In this document: positions 8,082 to 15,690 of the stretch, piece by piece
Position numbering within the stretch: the first letter of the stretch is position 1
Layout of the letters: every line of letters begins with the position of its first letter
Assembly: GCA_000721375.1 (NCBI GenBank)
Contig: JOGW01000015.1
Coordinates: forward strand, 1 to 64,000
Reading direction: 5' to 3'
DNA: 64,000 nt
DNA from: Streptomyces sp. NRRL B-3428
Lineage (GTDB): Bacteria; Actinomycetota; Actinomycetes; Streptomycetales; Streptomycetaceae
Notes under the pieces: generated by a model
Told to the model about the DNA's origin: nothing
What the model saw: the letters and a program-made list of their open reading frames with translations, nothing else
Database searches by the model: none
Made by a program: the position numbers and the translations under genes

Positions 8082-8824
8082 CACATGTCCTTCTGCGTCC
8101 GCATCCGCGAATGCGTCACACCGCCGGACCGGCCGTGCTCCGCATCGCCGGAACGTTCGTGCGTCTCCTCGCCCTGCGCGCGGGGGGCCTGCGCGGGGTG
8201 TCCTGCATGCCGTCCGGCGCTCTGTCCTGCGCGCTGTCCGGGTACGGCGTCCAGGCCGTCGGCGCCCGACTGGCCCTCGGCGCCGAGCAGTTCGGCGAGC
8301 CGCTTCAGACCGCGGTGCGCGGCGGTGCGGACGGCGCCGGGCCGCTTGCCCAGGGTCTGCGCGGCGCTCTTGGCGTCGAGCCCGACGACCACGCGCAGCA
8401 CCACGGCCTCGGCCTGGTCCTGCGGGAGCTGAGCTATCAGAGCGAGGGTGTTGCCGGTGGCGAGCGCCTCCATGGCCTCGCCCGCGGTGTCCGACTCGCC
8501 CGCTTTGCCGGTCAGTTCGGTCTCGTCGCCGCCGATCAGCGGCCGGCGCCCCCGCATCCGTATGTGATCGAGCGCGCGGTTGCGGGCTATCCGCGCCGTC
8601 CAGCCGCGGAAGCGGTCCGCGTCGCCCTCGAAGCGGTCGAGGTCACGGGCTATCTGCAGCCAGGCCTCGGACGCGATGTCCTCGGCATCGATGTCACCGA
8701 CCAGCGTGCGGACATACCCGAGCAGCCGCGGATGCACGGCGCGGTACACAGCGCGGAACGCGGTCTCGTCCCCACCCTGCGCCTCGAGTACCGCGGCGGT
8801 CAGCTCCGCGTCATCCCCCAGCAA
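8081..8824 (-). CDS. ECF-type RNA polymerase sigma factor (paralogue of the one at 12.7 kb)
   Basis: A 247-aa sigma-70 family factor. Region 2 covers about residues 20-95 (DETAFRAVYRAVHPRLLGYV, then FRGWTARIARNRALDHIR). Region 4 covers about 125-180 (AQLPQDQAEAVVLRVVVGLD, then GKRPGAVRTAAHRGLKRL). About 60 residues of hydrophilic, Gln/His/Gly-rich tail follow. The only in-frame initiator upstream of region 2 is a TTG at 8824 with GAGG very close to it, so the exact start is uncertain. It is co-transcribed with the membrane partner gene downstream and should direct transcription of an envelope-stress or developmental regulon not identified here. Confidence 0.88.
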   Translation of the reverse strand: MLGDDAELTAAVLEAQGGDETAFRAVYRAVHPRLLGYVRTLVGDIDAEDIASEAWLQIARDLDRFEGDADRFRGWTARIARNRALDHIRMRGRRPLIGGDETELTGKAGESDTAGEAMEALATGNTLALIAQLPQDQAEAVVLRVVVGLDAKSAAQTLGKRPGAVRTAAHRGLKRLAELLGAEGQSGADGLDAVPGQRAGQSAGRHAGHPAQAPRAQGEETHERSGDAEHGRSGGVTHSRMRTQKDM

Positions 8825-9003
8825 TGCCTCATCCCGCCCGTTTCACAGCTCGGTGCGATCCAGCACGCTACGGCGTCAACAGGTGTCGCGTCCATGTTTG
8901 TACAACGTGCAACTAGATGGTCACGGAGTGCGGTGTGACACAAACCGCACCGGCGGCGCAGTACTAGATGCGGGCGGCTCCCCCCAAGGACCGCCCGCAC
9001 AAC

Positions 9004-9052
9004 GCGACAGCCGGGGCCTCTCCTGTGGGGGGTGGTGGCCCCGGCTGTTCGC
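9004..9052 (-). terminator. Strong hairpin terminator for the 9.1-13.4 kb minus-strand unit
   Basis: ACAGCCGGGGCC (9007-9018) and GGCCCCGGCTGT (9037-9048) form a perfect 12-bp stem, extended by three more pairs across a one-base bulge. It lies about 50 bp past the stop of the last minus-strand gene (9100). The remaining 8825-9000 gap contains an AT-richer patch near 8893-8915 that may hold the sigma promoter. Confidence 0.85.
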
Positions 9053-9099
9053 TTGCGCGGGAGCGCACCCGTGGGGGCGGGCGGACGCCCGGAGGTCCG

Positions 9100-9231
9100 C
9101 TAGTACTCCAGAGGCTGCAGTCCGTGGCTGTGCGGGCGCGGACCCTTCCCCGCACCTGAATTGTCCCCGCGTACGGGGTCGCCCTTGCCGTTGCCCGGAT
9201 CGCCGGGGTCCTCCTTCATCCGGCCCGCCAT
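9100..9231 (-). CDS. Small hydrophilic hypothetical protein (43 aa)
   Basis: ATG 9231 opens a 43-codon frame beginning MAGRMKEDPGD and ending HGLQPLEY. It starts 2 bases past the stop of the preceding 65-aa gene (TGA TC ATG), suggesting coupling, and ends just before a strong terminator. The sequence is rich in Gly, Asp, Lys and Pro with no hydrophobic segment. I do not recognise a family. It could be chance read-through of a 3' UTR; position is the main support. Confidence 0.4.
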   Translation of the reverse strand: MAGRMKEDPGDPGNGKGDPVRGDNSGAGKGPRPHSHGLQPLEY

Positions 9232-9233
9232 GA

Positions 9234-9431
9234 TCAGGCAGCACCCCGAGCGGACACCCTGATGAGCCCGCCCCGCAGCGGCACCGGTTCGACCCCGGGG
9301 CGCCACCGCACGAAGTACAGCCAGTACGGCCGTACGCGGCCGCGGCGCTCGATCCGCACCACGCGGCCGGTGTTGCCCTCCTCATGGGGATGCGTGACGC
9401 ATTCCCCGACGCTGAACTGCGGCGCTCGCAC
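9234..9431 (-). CDS. Small basic protein with a KOW/SH3-like strand pattern (65 aa)
   Basis: GTG 9431, with GAGGGGAG about eight bases upstream, opens a 65-aa frame beginning MRAPQFSVGECVTHPHEEGN. The pattern of alternating strands (GRVVRIERRGRVRPYWLYFVRW) with a glycine turn resembles short SH3-like barrel proteins of actinobacteria that carry a V-G-x-x-V-x-H-P start. No function is known to me. It sits between a 168-aa conserved protein and the 43-aa frame, all on the minus strand. Confidence 0.6.
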   Translation of the reverse strand: MRAPQFSVGECVTHPHEEGNTGRVVRIERRGRVRPYWLYFVRWRPGVEPVPLRGGLIRVSARGAA

Positions 9432-9510
9432 GGTCGGCTCCCCTCGACTCCCTTTCCTCCACGAGGAGTTCGGGGCGAGGTGCGGGACGGATTGCCCGGG
9501 AGCACGCGGC

Positions 9511-10017
9511 TCAGCTCCTCCCCCGCGCCCGCCGCGAGACCACCGCCCGCAGCACCCGCCGCCCTTCCGTCGATACGTCGAGTGCGCGCCGCAGGCCGCC
9601 CGTGCCTCCCGTCGCGAGCAGCTCCAACACGGCTTCCTGGCGGCGCAGTTCGCCTGCCGCGAGAGGGCCATCGACCGCCGGGTCGAGGACTCGGTGGATC
9701 TGGAGGGCGGCCACCGAGCAGGCGTCCGCCCACCGCCGCAGCTCGGCCCCCGACCACTCGGCCGGCAGCGCGTCCAGCATCCGCAGGGTGAGTTCCGCGG
9801 CCTCGTCGCCGCCGGCGCGCGGCACGGACTCGCGTACGGAATCGCGTACGGACTCGACGAGCGGACCCCAGGAACGCCCCTCCGCGAGCGAGGTCCACAG
9901 CGGCCGCAGCGCATCGTCCGCTGCGCCGAGCACCGGCAGACACCGGTCGAGACAAGCGAGCCCGCTCGCGGCAAGCCCCCGCTCATCGCTCTGCGCGATC
10001 AGCTCCACCAGACCCAT
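9511..10017 (-). CDS. Conserved alpha-helical hypothetical protein (168 aa)
   Basis: ATG 10017 starts a 168-aa soluble protein, predicted all-helical and acidic in its first half (LAASGLACLDRCLPVLGAAD), with an Arg-rich end. Codon use is fully typical of the genome. I do not recognise a named domain. It lies 60 bp after the SMI1/KNR4-like gene on the same strand and is probably in its transcript. No catalytic motif, signal peptide or membrane segment is visible. Confidence 0.75.
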   Translation of the reverse strand: MGLVELIAQSDERGLAASGLACLDRCLPVLGAADDALRPLWTSLAEGRSWGPLVESVRDSVRESVPRAGGDEAAELTLRMLDALPAEWSGAELRRWADACSVAALQIHRVLDPAVDGPLAAGELRRQEAVLELLATGGTGGLRRALDVSTEGRRVLRAVVSRRARGRS

Positions 10018-10077
10018 GACGCCTCTTTCGTTCCGGACGCTGCACTTCCCTTTACAGCGCCCGGAGCTCTGGAAACG

Positions 10078-11430
10078 TCACCCTGCGAGATGGCCTTCGA
10101 GGACGGTCCGGGTGATCGGGGGACGGTTCCAGAGGGCGAGGATCTCGTTGGAGAGGGTCAGGATGTCCAGCGGGTGATGGTGCATCCGCGTCTCGACGGC
10201 GCAGGCGAGCAGGCTCCGCGGCACGGCCTTCGCGTCGAGCAGCACGCGCCAGTCCTCCGGGCAGAGCTTCAGGAACTCCAGACCGGTCAACCGGCCGATC
10301 TCCAGCGGGTCGGCGAGCGTCCCCGGGTACGCGGTGAGGGTGCGCAGACGCGGCAGCCCGAGCACGGGGGCCAGACTGAACCGTTCGCCGTCGCGGCAGA
10401 CGCCGAGGCTGAGGACTTCGAGGCCCGGGTGGGCGGCCGCCTCGACGCTCCGCACGGACGCGTGGTTGACGTGTGCCACAGGGGACGGGCCCGGGGTGCC
10501 CGCGCCGCCGCCGGAACCCGTGCCGTCGCACACCATCGCCGTGAGGGACTCGGCCTCCAAGCCGGCGCCGACGCTCTGCTCGTGGTCGATGACGATGATC
10601 TGCCCCACGTGCCCGCTCGGCCCGGGCGTCAGGTCGAGTGCGATCCGGTCCCCGCCTCCCGTATCGCCGAAGACGATCCAACCAGGCGAGCCCACGAGAT
10701 CCTGCACGGCCGCGTCCGGCGCGGTGACGACCGCCTTCAAAGCCGCGTGCTGCCAAGGAGCGGGACGGCTCGTGGCGTCGGCTGCGTACACCTTGTCCAG
10801 CGGAAGCAGCTCGCAGCCGACCGCGTCCGCCTCCCGGCACACGTCTGCGTAGGCCTCCTCCGACTGCCCGTAACGCGCGGCTGTGACCCGGTACAACGCC
10901 CTCAGTTCTGCCGGCAGTTCCCTCCCGAGCCGCTCCTCGGCCGCGGCGATCTCCGCCTCGCTCGCCCCGACGGCCTGCGGCAGTCGCTCCCGCAGCACCC
11001 TCTCCAGCCGCGCAGGGTCCGCCGAAGGCGCGGGGGCAGCTCCGGGCGAAGGCTCAGGCAGCCGCCGCCACGGCGCGGGGACGGCGCCCTCGACCAGCAG
11101 CAGGGCGCCGGGATGCGAGTTTCCGATCCCGGGTGACACAGCCGGGTTGGGATCGATCAGACGGAGGACAGCCCGCCCTTCGGTCGAAATCTCCGCGATG
11201 AAGGCGATCACCTCGATGCCGGCTTCCGACAGCCGCCCGGTCATCTCACGCATCAGGTCGAACTCTGCCTGCGTCGCGCGCCCCGGCCGCGTGGGCAGGC
11301 TCCAGCCCCAGCGGGCAATCTGCCCCGTCACATACCCGCCCGGCTCCGCCAGACGCTCCTCATTCGCGTCCCACAGCAGCCACAACAACGGTTCCCACGT
11401 GGGAAATTCGCGTAGGGACGGCACAGACAA
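10078..11430 (-). CDS. SMI1/KNR4-domain protein with leucine-rich-like C-terminus
   Basis: A 450-aa cytosolic protein. Residues about 150-300 fit the SMI1/KNR4 (SUKH) fold: IAAAEERLGRELPAELRALY, then WIVFGDTGGGDRIALDL and GQIIVIDHE. The C-terminal 150 residues have LRR-like spacing (LEVLSLGVC, LPRLRTLTAY, LTGLEFLKL). SUKH proteins often serve as immunity proteins against polymorphic toxins, but no toxin gene lies nearby, so the role is open. The best start by ribosome-site spacing is TTG 11430 (GAGGG six bases upstream); GTG 11424 is an alternative. It is nine bases from the preceding gene, so one operon is likely. Confidence 0.82.
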   Translation of the reverse strand: MSVPSLREFPTWEPLLWLLWDANEERLAEPGGYVTGQIARWGWSLPTRPGRATQAEFDLMREMTGRLSEAGIEVIAFIAEISTEGRAVLRLIDPNPAVSPGIGNSHPGALLLVEGAVPAPWRRLPEPSPGAAPAPSADPARLERVLRERLPQAVGASEAEIAAAEERLGRELPAELRALYRVTAARYGQSEEAYADVCREADAVGCELLPLDKVYAADATSRPAPWQHAALKAVVTAPDAAVQDLVGSPGWIVFGDTGGGDRIALDLTPGPSGHVGQIIVIDHEQSVGAGLEAESLTAMVCDGTGSGGGAGTPGPSPVAHVNHASVRSVEAAAHPGLEVLSLGVCRDGERFSLAPVLGLPRLRTLTAYPGTLADPLEIGRLTGLEFLKLCPEDWRVLLDAKAVPRSLLACAVETRMHHHPLDILTLSNEILALWNRPPITRTVLEGHLAG

Positions 11431-11439
11431 CGAACACCC

Positions 11440-11934
11440 TCAGTTCTCAGGAATCCCCAACCGCTCCAAGAAGCGGAAGAACAACAGCTCCGCCGACGGC
11501 TCCGCCGGCGCCTTCAGTACATTCGCGATATCGGCCGCCCGGACCGTACAACCCGCTTCGAGCGCCCAAGCAGCCGCCCGTTCCGCCGCGTCCTGCGCCG
11601 GCAGAAACAGATCGTCGGGCTCCTTGCCGTCCGCCGCGAGGAATTCGGCCATGGCGTCGCGCGCCAGACACGCGTTCCACGCGCCGCTCTCCGGCGCCGC
11701 CGCCTCGACCGCCACGCACGAACTGTCCATCACGAAGCCGAACAGCGCGGGCGCCCCGGTCTCCCGGGCCAGCGCGGTCATCGATCCGATCTCCGGGACC
11801 GACGCCTCCCACACCTGCCAGCCGTCGGGCCGCCGCTCGTGCAGCGCGAGCCCGTCCCGTACGTCCTCGAACGCCGCGCATTCCGCCAGGGGCCGCTCCG
11901 CGCGGCCGACGACGTAGTACCCCCAGAACCCCAT
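11440..11934 (-). CDS. Conserved hypothetical protein starting MGFWGYYVVGR (164 aa)
   Basis: I place the start at ATG 11934, preceded by GGGGAG at seven bases; an open frame extends 29 codons further (to 12021) but without a better ribosome site. The start GFWGYYVVGRAERPLAE is one I recall from streptomycete conserved proteins of unknown function. The rest has a conserved-looking WEASVPEIGSMTALARETGAP stretch in the middle and an alpha-helical end. No membrane segment. It is tightly followed by the SMI1/KNR4-type gene. Confidence 0.78.
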   Translation of the reverse strand: MGFWGYYVVGRAERPLAECAAFEDVRDGLALHERRPDGWQVWEASVPEIGSMTALARETGAPALFGFVMDSSCVAVEAAAPESGAWNACLARDAMAEFLAADGKEPDDLFLPAQDAAERAAAWALEAGCTVRAADIANVLKAPAEPSAELLFFRFLERLGIPEN

Positions 11935-12082
11935 GTCCCACTCCCCGCCCACAAAGTCTTTGACGTGAATCCAACACATCTGCTCGGGATTTCGCCACCC
12001 AAAGGCCCTTATGAAGGGCACATCCGGAGCGAACGATTACCTTCCGATGCCCCGCTTCTCCCGAACATCCGCTTTGCCGCGG

Positions 12083-12736
12083 TCAGTTGCCGCGCCCCGG
12101 GTTCTCCTCCTGTTTTCCACCGTCGTTCTTCTCCTTGTCCTGCCGCGCGGCGCAATACGCGTCCACGGCGTGCACGCCACCCGCCTCGGCGGTCAGCTCG
12201 CGCCAGGCGGCGGCTGCCAGAGCCTTGCCGCCGACCTTTTCGTACGCGCGGCACAGGGCCTCGGTACGACGAGCCTTCGGAGGCTGGGACGCATGGGCGG
12301 GGCCCTTGGGTTCGCCGTTGCCGGCGCGGTCCTTCGCCTCTGGGGTCCGTGCGCCCGACGAGTGCCCCTGGCGCGGCGACTCGGGCGCCTGCGAGGAGGC
12401 CTGCTGCCCGGCCTGCGGACCCTTGTCGCGTACGGGCGGTGCACCGATCTTCGCCACCGCGACACCGCCGAGCGCGAGACCGGCGAAGGCCGCGCCGACG
12501 CCCGCGAGCCGCCACCCTGCGATACGGCGCCGGGGCGCGCGCGGCCGCCAGTCGTCGGCGGGACGGGGCTCGGCTGACGCGTGCAGGCCCGCGTCCCGGG
12601 CGGTGCGGAAGGCGGCCAGGGCGGCATCCCGAGCGGGATCGCCGTCAGCGCCCGCGGCCCGCGCTGCGGCGTCCGCGCGCAGCACCTCGCCGAGGAGGGT
12701 CAGATCCTGATCCTCGTCCTCGTCCCGGGCACTCAT
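12083..12736 (-). CDS. Membrane anti-sigma-like partner, paralogue of the 7.0 kb protein
   Basis: A 217-aa protein with the same order of parts as the gene at 7020-8081. A cytosolic N-terminus (AALAAFRTARDAG near 50) is followed by one membrane segment (WRLAGVGAAFAGLALGGVAVA) and a charged extracytoplasmic domain. That domain has two cysteines in a comparable module (LCRAY ... VDAYC, 34 residues apart inclusive). ATG 12736 overlaps the sigma stop (ATGA). No HxxxCxxC zinc motif. Function as a sigma regulator is inferred from this linkage. Confidence 0.75.
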   Translation of the reverse strand: MSARDEDEDQDLTLLGEVLRADAAARAAGADGDPARDAALAAFRTARDAGLHASAEPRPADDWRPRAPRRRIAGWRLAGVGAAFAGLALGGVAVAKIGAPPVRDKGPQAGQQASSQAPESPRQGHSSGARTPEAKDRAGNGEPKGPAHASQPPKARRTEALCRAYEKVGGKALAAAAWRELTAEAGGVHAVDAYCAARQDKEKNDGGKQEENPGRGN

Positions 12737-13422
12737 CGCACCTCCCTCGCCATGTCCTCGCTCGCCATGTCCTCGGTCGCCACGTTCTCGCTCGCCACGT
12801 TCTCGCTCGCCGAGCTCTCGCGCGCCACGTCCTCGTTCGCCTTCATGCTCACCGCGAGCCGTTTCAAGCCACGGTGCACGGCCATCCGCACCGCCCCGGG
12901 ACGCTTGCCGAGGACCCGCGCGGAGGCCGGTGCGTCCAGGCCGACCACGACCTTGAGAAGCACCGCCTCTGCCTGGTCGCGCGGCAGTTCGGCGAGCAGC
13001 GCGAGCGCCTGGCGGGTGGCCAGGGACTCGAGCGCCTGCGCGGAGGTGTCCTGCCGGGACGGTATCTCCAGCACATCCTGTTCGAGCAACGAGGTCTGCG
13101 GCCGTGCCTTCCCGCGCCGCAGATGGTCCAGCGCGCGGTGGCGGGCGATCGTCGCCGTCCAGCCGCGAAACCCCGCGCCGTCCCCGCGGAAGCGCCCCAG
13201 ATCCCGTGCGATCTCCAGCCAGGCATCGGCCGCCACGTCCTCCGCGTCGGCGCCGACGAGCCCTCGTACGTAACCGAGCAGTGCGGGCTGCACCATCCGG
13301 TACACCGCGGCGAAGGCCGTCTCGTCGCCCTGCTGAGCCCGGTGCACGGCAGCGCTCAGCTCGTCGTCGTGTGCACGTTCGCGATCGCGCTCCCGACGAG
13401 GCCCCGCTGTCTGGACCGACAC
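12733..13422 (-). CDS. ECF-type RNA polymerase sigma factor (paralogue of the 8.1 kb factor)
   Basis: A 229-aa sigma factor closely related to the one at 8081-8824. Region 2 has DETAFAAVYRMVQPALLGYV and FRGWTATIARHRALDHLR; region 4 has AELPRDQAEAVLLKVVVGLD and GKRPGAVRMAVHRGLKRL. The chosen start is GTG 13422, where GGAAGG lies five bases upstream; the open frame continues upstream to 13656 without comparable codon use. Its last 30 residues are a degenerate pentapeptide repeat (A-S-E-N-V type) encoded by a 15-bp tandem array that reaches the stop codon. It overlaps the anti-sigma-like gene by 4 bp. Confidence 0.88.
   Translation of the reverse strand: MSVQTAGPRRERDRERAHDDELSAAVHRAQQGDETAFAAVYRMVQPALLGYVRGLVGADAEDVAADAWLEIARDLGRFRGDGAGFRGWTATIARHRALDHLRRGKARPQTSLLEQDVLEIPSRQDTSAQALESLATRQALALLAELPRDQAEAVLLKVVVGLDAPASARVLGKRPGAVRMAVHRGLKRLAVSMKANEDVARESSASENVASENVATEDMASEDMAREVR
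12748..12837. repeat. Six tandem 15-bp units encoding the sigma factor tail
   Basis: Units such as CGCCACGTTCTCGCT and CGCCATGTCCTCGCT repeat in phase at 12748, 12763, 12778, 12793, 12808 and 12823. Fifteen bases keep the frame, so copy number can change without disrupting the gene. Confidence 0.92.
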
Positions 13423-13573
13423 ATCTTCCTTCCGGCGCGGGACACGGTGCCGCGCGCCGTTACTTACTGCGTCACGCCGCACAGAAACATCACAGGATTC
13501 CGCGCTCGCACCGCTCTGACCATCGGTTTTCAGCCGATCGTCACCCCTGGTCCAGCCGCCTGCGCGCACCCGT

Positions 13574-14551
13574 TCACCCGATGGCGATCCTCGGGTGGGC
13601 CCCCGGCTCGATCCAGGACATGATCCGGTCCATGGTCGCGCGCGGCACCGACACACAGCCCGCGGTCGCCCCGTTGCCGTTCACGTGCAGGAAGATCCCG
13701 GCGCCGCGGCCGGGCGTCGCGGGCCAGCGGTTGAAGTCGATGACCAGCGCCTTGGCGTACTGCGTCGGATAGTTGACCAGGTGCTCGCTGCCCCGGTCGC
13801 CGCTCTCGGTGAGCGGGAAGTCCGCGCCGGCCTCGGTGTGCATCTGGTTGTAGAACTTGGACTCGGGGTCCTGCACCCACCAGTGCGTGGAGTTCACGCG
13901 GGTGTACGGCATCGACGTACCGCCGGCCTCAAGACCGAACCCCTCGGTGAGCGTGTACGTCCCGCCGGGCGTCGTGTACGTGTTCTGCCGCCTCGTCGAA
14001 CCGGGCACCACTCCGTTGGACCCGACCCGGCCTCCAGTGGTGCTGAGCACCGACTTCCAGCCGGCCGAACCTTTGGCCCAGGCGGTCACGGTGGCGTACG
14101 AACCACTGGACCTGACCGTGATGACCTGGGTGGCGTTGCCGACCTCGACCGGTACGGGGAAATCGGGCGCGGAGGGCTCCACCGCCGTGTCCCCACTGCC
14201 ACCGGCGTTGTCCGTCGATCCGCTGCCGCTCGTCGCGGAGGCCTTGGGCTTGGCGGAGGCCTTGGCCGAGACGGAGGCCGACGGGGACGGCGACTTGGAG
14301 GGGGTGGCCGAGACGGACGCCGATTCGCCCGGGGCCGGCTCCCCCGCCGTACCGCCCCCGCCCTCCAGCGCCTCGCCCTGACCGGCGAGATCCTCTCGTA
14401 CACCGTCCGCGGCCCTGTCCTCCATCAGCCGGTAGCCGGAGACAGAGGCGAGCACCAGCACCCCCGCGGCAGCGGCGACACGCAGCCGAACCGAAGACTT
14501 GCGCACACGACGAGAAGAGGACGGACGCGATCCGGCGGACGGGGGCGGCAC
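13574..14551 (-). CDS. Secreted or anchored L,D-transpeptidase (YkuD-type) with Ser/Pro/Lys linker
   Basis: A 325-aa protein. A basic N-terminus and hydrophobic segment (RLRVAAAAGVLVLASVSGY) act as signal/anchor, followed by a long low-complexity linker (SKSPSPSASVSAKASAKPKA) and a catalytic domain from about residue 160. The active-site region is FLHVNGNGATAGCVSVP, with Cys in an HVxG...AGCVSV context typical of the short L,D-transpeptidase-like branch lacking SHGC. It likely crosslinks or anchors peptidoglycan. Start GTG 14551 has GAAAGG seven bases upstream; a longer frame to 14665 lacks a ribosome site. It stands 150 bp upstream of the sigma gene on the same strand. Confidence 0.85.
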   Translation of the reverse strand: MPPPSAGSRPSSSRRVRKSSVRLRVAAAAGVLVLASVSGYRLMEDRAADGVREDLAGQGEALEGGGGTAGEPAPGESASVSATPSKSPSPSASVSAKASAKPKASATSGSGSTDNAGGSGDTAVEPSAPDFPVPVEVGNATQVITVRSSGSYATVTAWAKGSAGWKSVLSTTGGRVGSNGVVPGSTRRQNTYTTPGGTYTLTEGFGLEAGGTSMPYTRVNSTHWWVQDPESKFYNQMHTEAGADFPLTESGDRGSEHLVNYPTQYAKALVIDFNRWPATPGRGAGIFLHVNGNGATAGCVSVPRATMDRIMSWIEPGAHPRIAIG

Positions 14552-14722
14552 GAAGTGACCTTTCGGCAGGGGACAGGGAGGGGTGGACGACCGCACCGGG
14601 CGGGCGACGCGGCGGTTATACAGCAGTGGGTCGCTCGTATGCGAGGGTGGGAACATTTCGCTCACTGAGTATCAATTCCACCAGCCTGCACCCGAACTCA
14701 CCACCCGCCCTGCCGTGGAAGT

Positions 14723-15610
14723 TCAGCGCACCCCGGCCGGCAACTCGATCGTCCCTTCGAAGGGTCCGGCGACCTGCTGGCGGACTTCCTGCCGGTAGGT
14801 GAGCTGCTGTCCCTGATACGGCAGAACGAAGCCGAAGCTCAGCCGATGGGACTTCACCTGATAGGTCTCGGCATCGAGAACGAGCTGCTCCTGGAGATCC
14901 TTGAGCACGATCTGCCCCGGCTTCGCGGTCACGCCCTGCTCCTTGAGCTGCGCGAGCGTCGGATCGAACTCGAGGCCGGCCTTGTCGAGAGCTGGGCTCT
15001 GCGCCCGCTCGGCCAACGTCCGGTTGTCCAAGGTGACTTGCAGCCGCACCTCGCTCCCGGCGCGGACGAGTTCCACCCCTCCCCCCTCGGCATACTCCTC
15101 GAAGGAAGCCACCTCGGCCATCGGATCCTCGACCTTGGCGGCGTTCTTCGGCTCACTGACCGGACCCTTCTCCCAGGCCTCGGTGCCCTTGCGGAAGTGC
15201 CCGACGCCGTCCACGACGTAGCTGCGCACCTTCACGTTCTTGCCCTTGCTGCCGGTGATGGCCCCGTCCGCCCGCAGCACATGCGGCTCGCCGGTCCAGC
15301 TTCCGTCGGCGGTGTACGTGGCACCGTTCGGCGAGGCTCCGGACAGCCCGAGCGACTCCGTACCGTTCACGTGGAACGTCCAGCCGGGCTCGGCAGCCAT
15401 GGCCTTACGGGCGGCAGCGAGGAACTCCTCGGCGGACTCGGGCACTTCAGCCGCTTCCGTGGCCAAGGAGCCCTCGGTCGCCGCGGACTCCTTGGCCGCG
15501 GAATCGGCGCCGCCCGCCTCGCCACCCTCCTCGGCACACCCGCTCACCGCACCGGCGCCGAGCACCACCGCCGCGGCCATCGCCACCCATCGCCCACGCG
15601 CGTAAGCCAT
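14723..15610 (-). CDS. Secreted lipoprotein, LolA/LppX-like beta-fold candidate
   Basis: A 295-aa lipoprotein. The signal peptide GRWVAMAAAVVLGAGAVSGC has its lipobox Cys at about residue 25, followed by an Ala/Glu/Ser-rich spacer and a 220-aa domain of alternating strands. Elements such as YTADGSWTGEPHVLRADGAI, GVGHFRKGTEAWEKGPV and the C-terminal TYQVKSHRLSFGFVLPYQG look like the half-barrel of LolA/LprG-type lipoproteins, which bind lipids at the membrane surface. That fold assignment is only by pattern. ATG 15610 has GGAGG nine bases upstream and is preferred over the longer frame to 15637. Confidence 0.8.
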   Translation of the reverse strand: MAYARGRWVAMAAAVVLGAGAVSGCAEEGGEAGGADSAAKESAATEGSLATEAAEVPESAEEFLAAARKAMAAEPGWTFHVNGTESLGLSGASPNGATYTADGSWTGEPHVLRADGAITGSKGKNVKVRSYVVDGVGHFRKGTEAWEKGPVSEPKNAAKVEDPMAEVASFEEYAEGGGVELVRAGSEVRLQVTLDNRTLAERAQSPALDKAGLEFDPTLAQLKEQGVTAKPGQIVLKDLQEQLVLDAETYQVKSHRLSFGFVLPYQGQQLTYRQEVRQQVAGPFEGTIELPAGVR

Positions 15611-15690
15611 GTCCGTCTTCCTCCCAGCCGTGATCACAGAGCGGGCCGGTTATACAGGCTTCGGGGGTACGCGGACGAGCACCTGGACAT

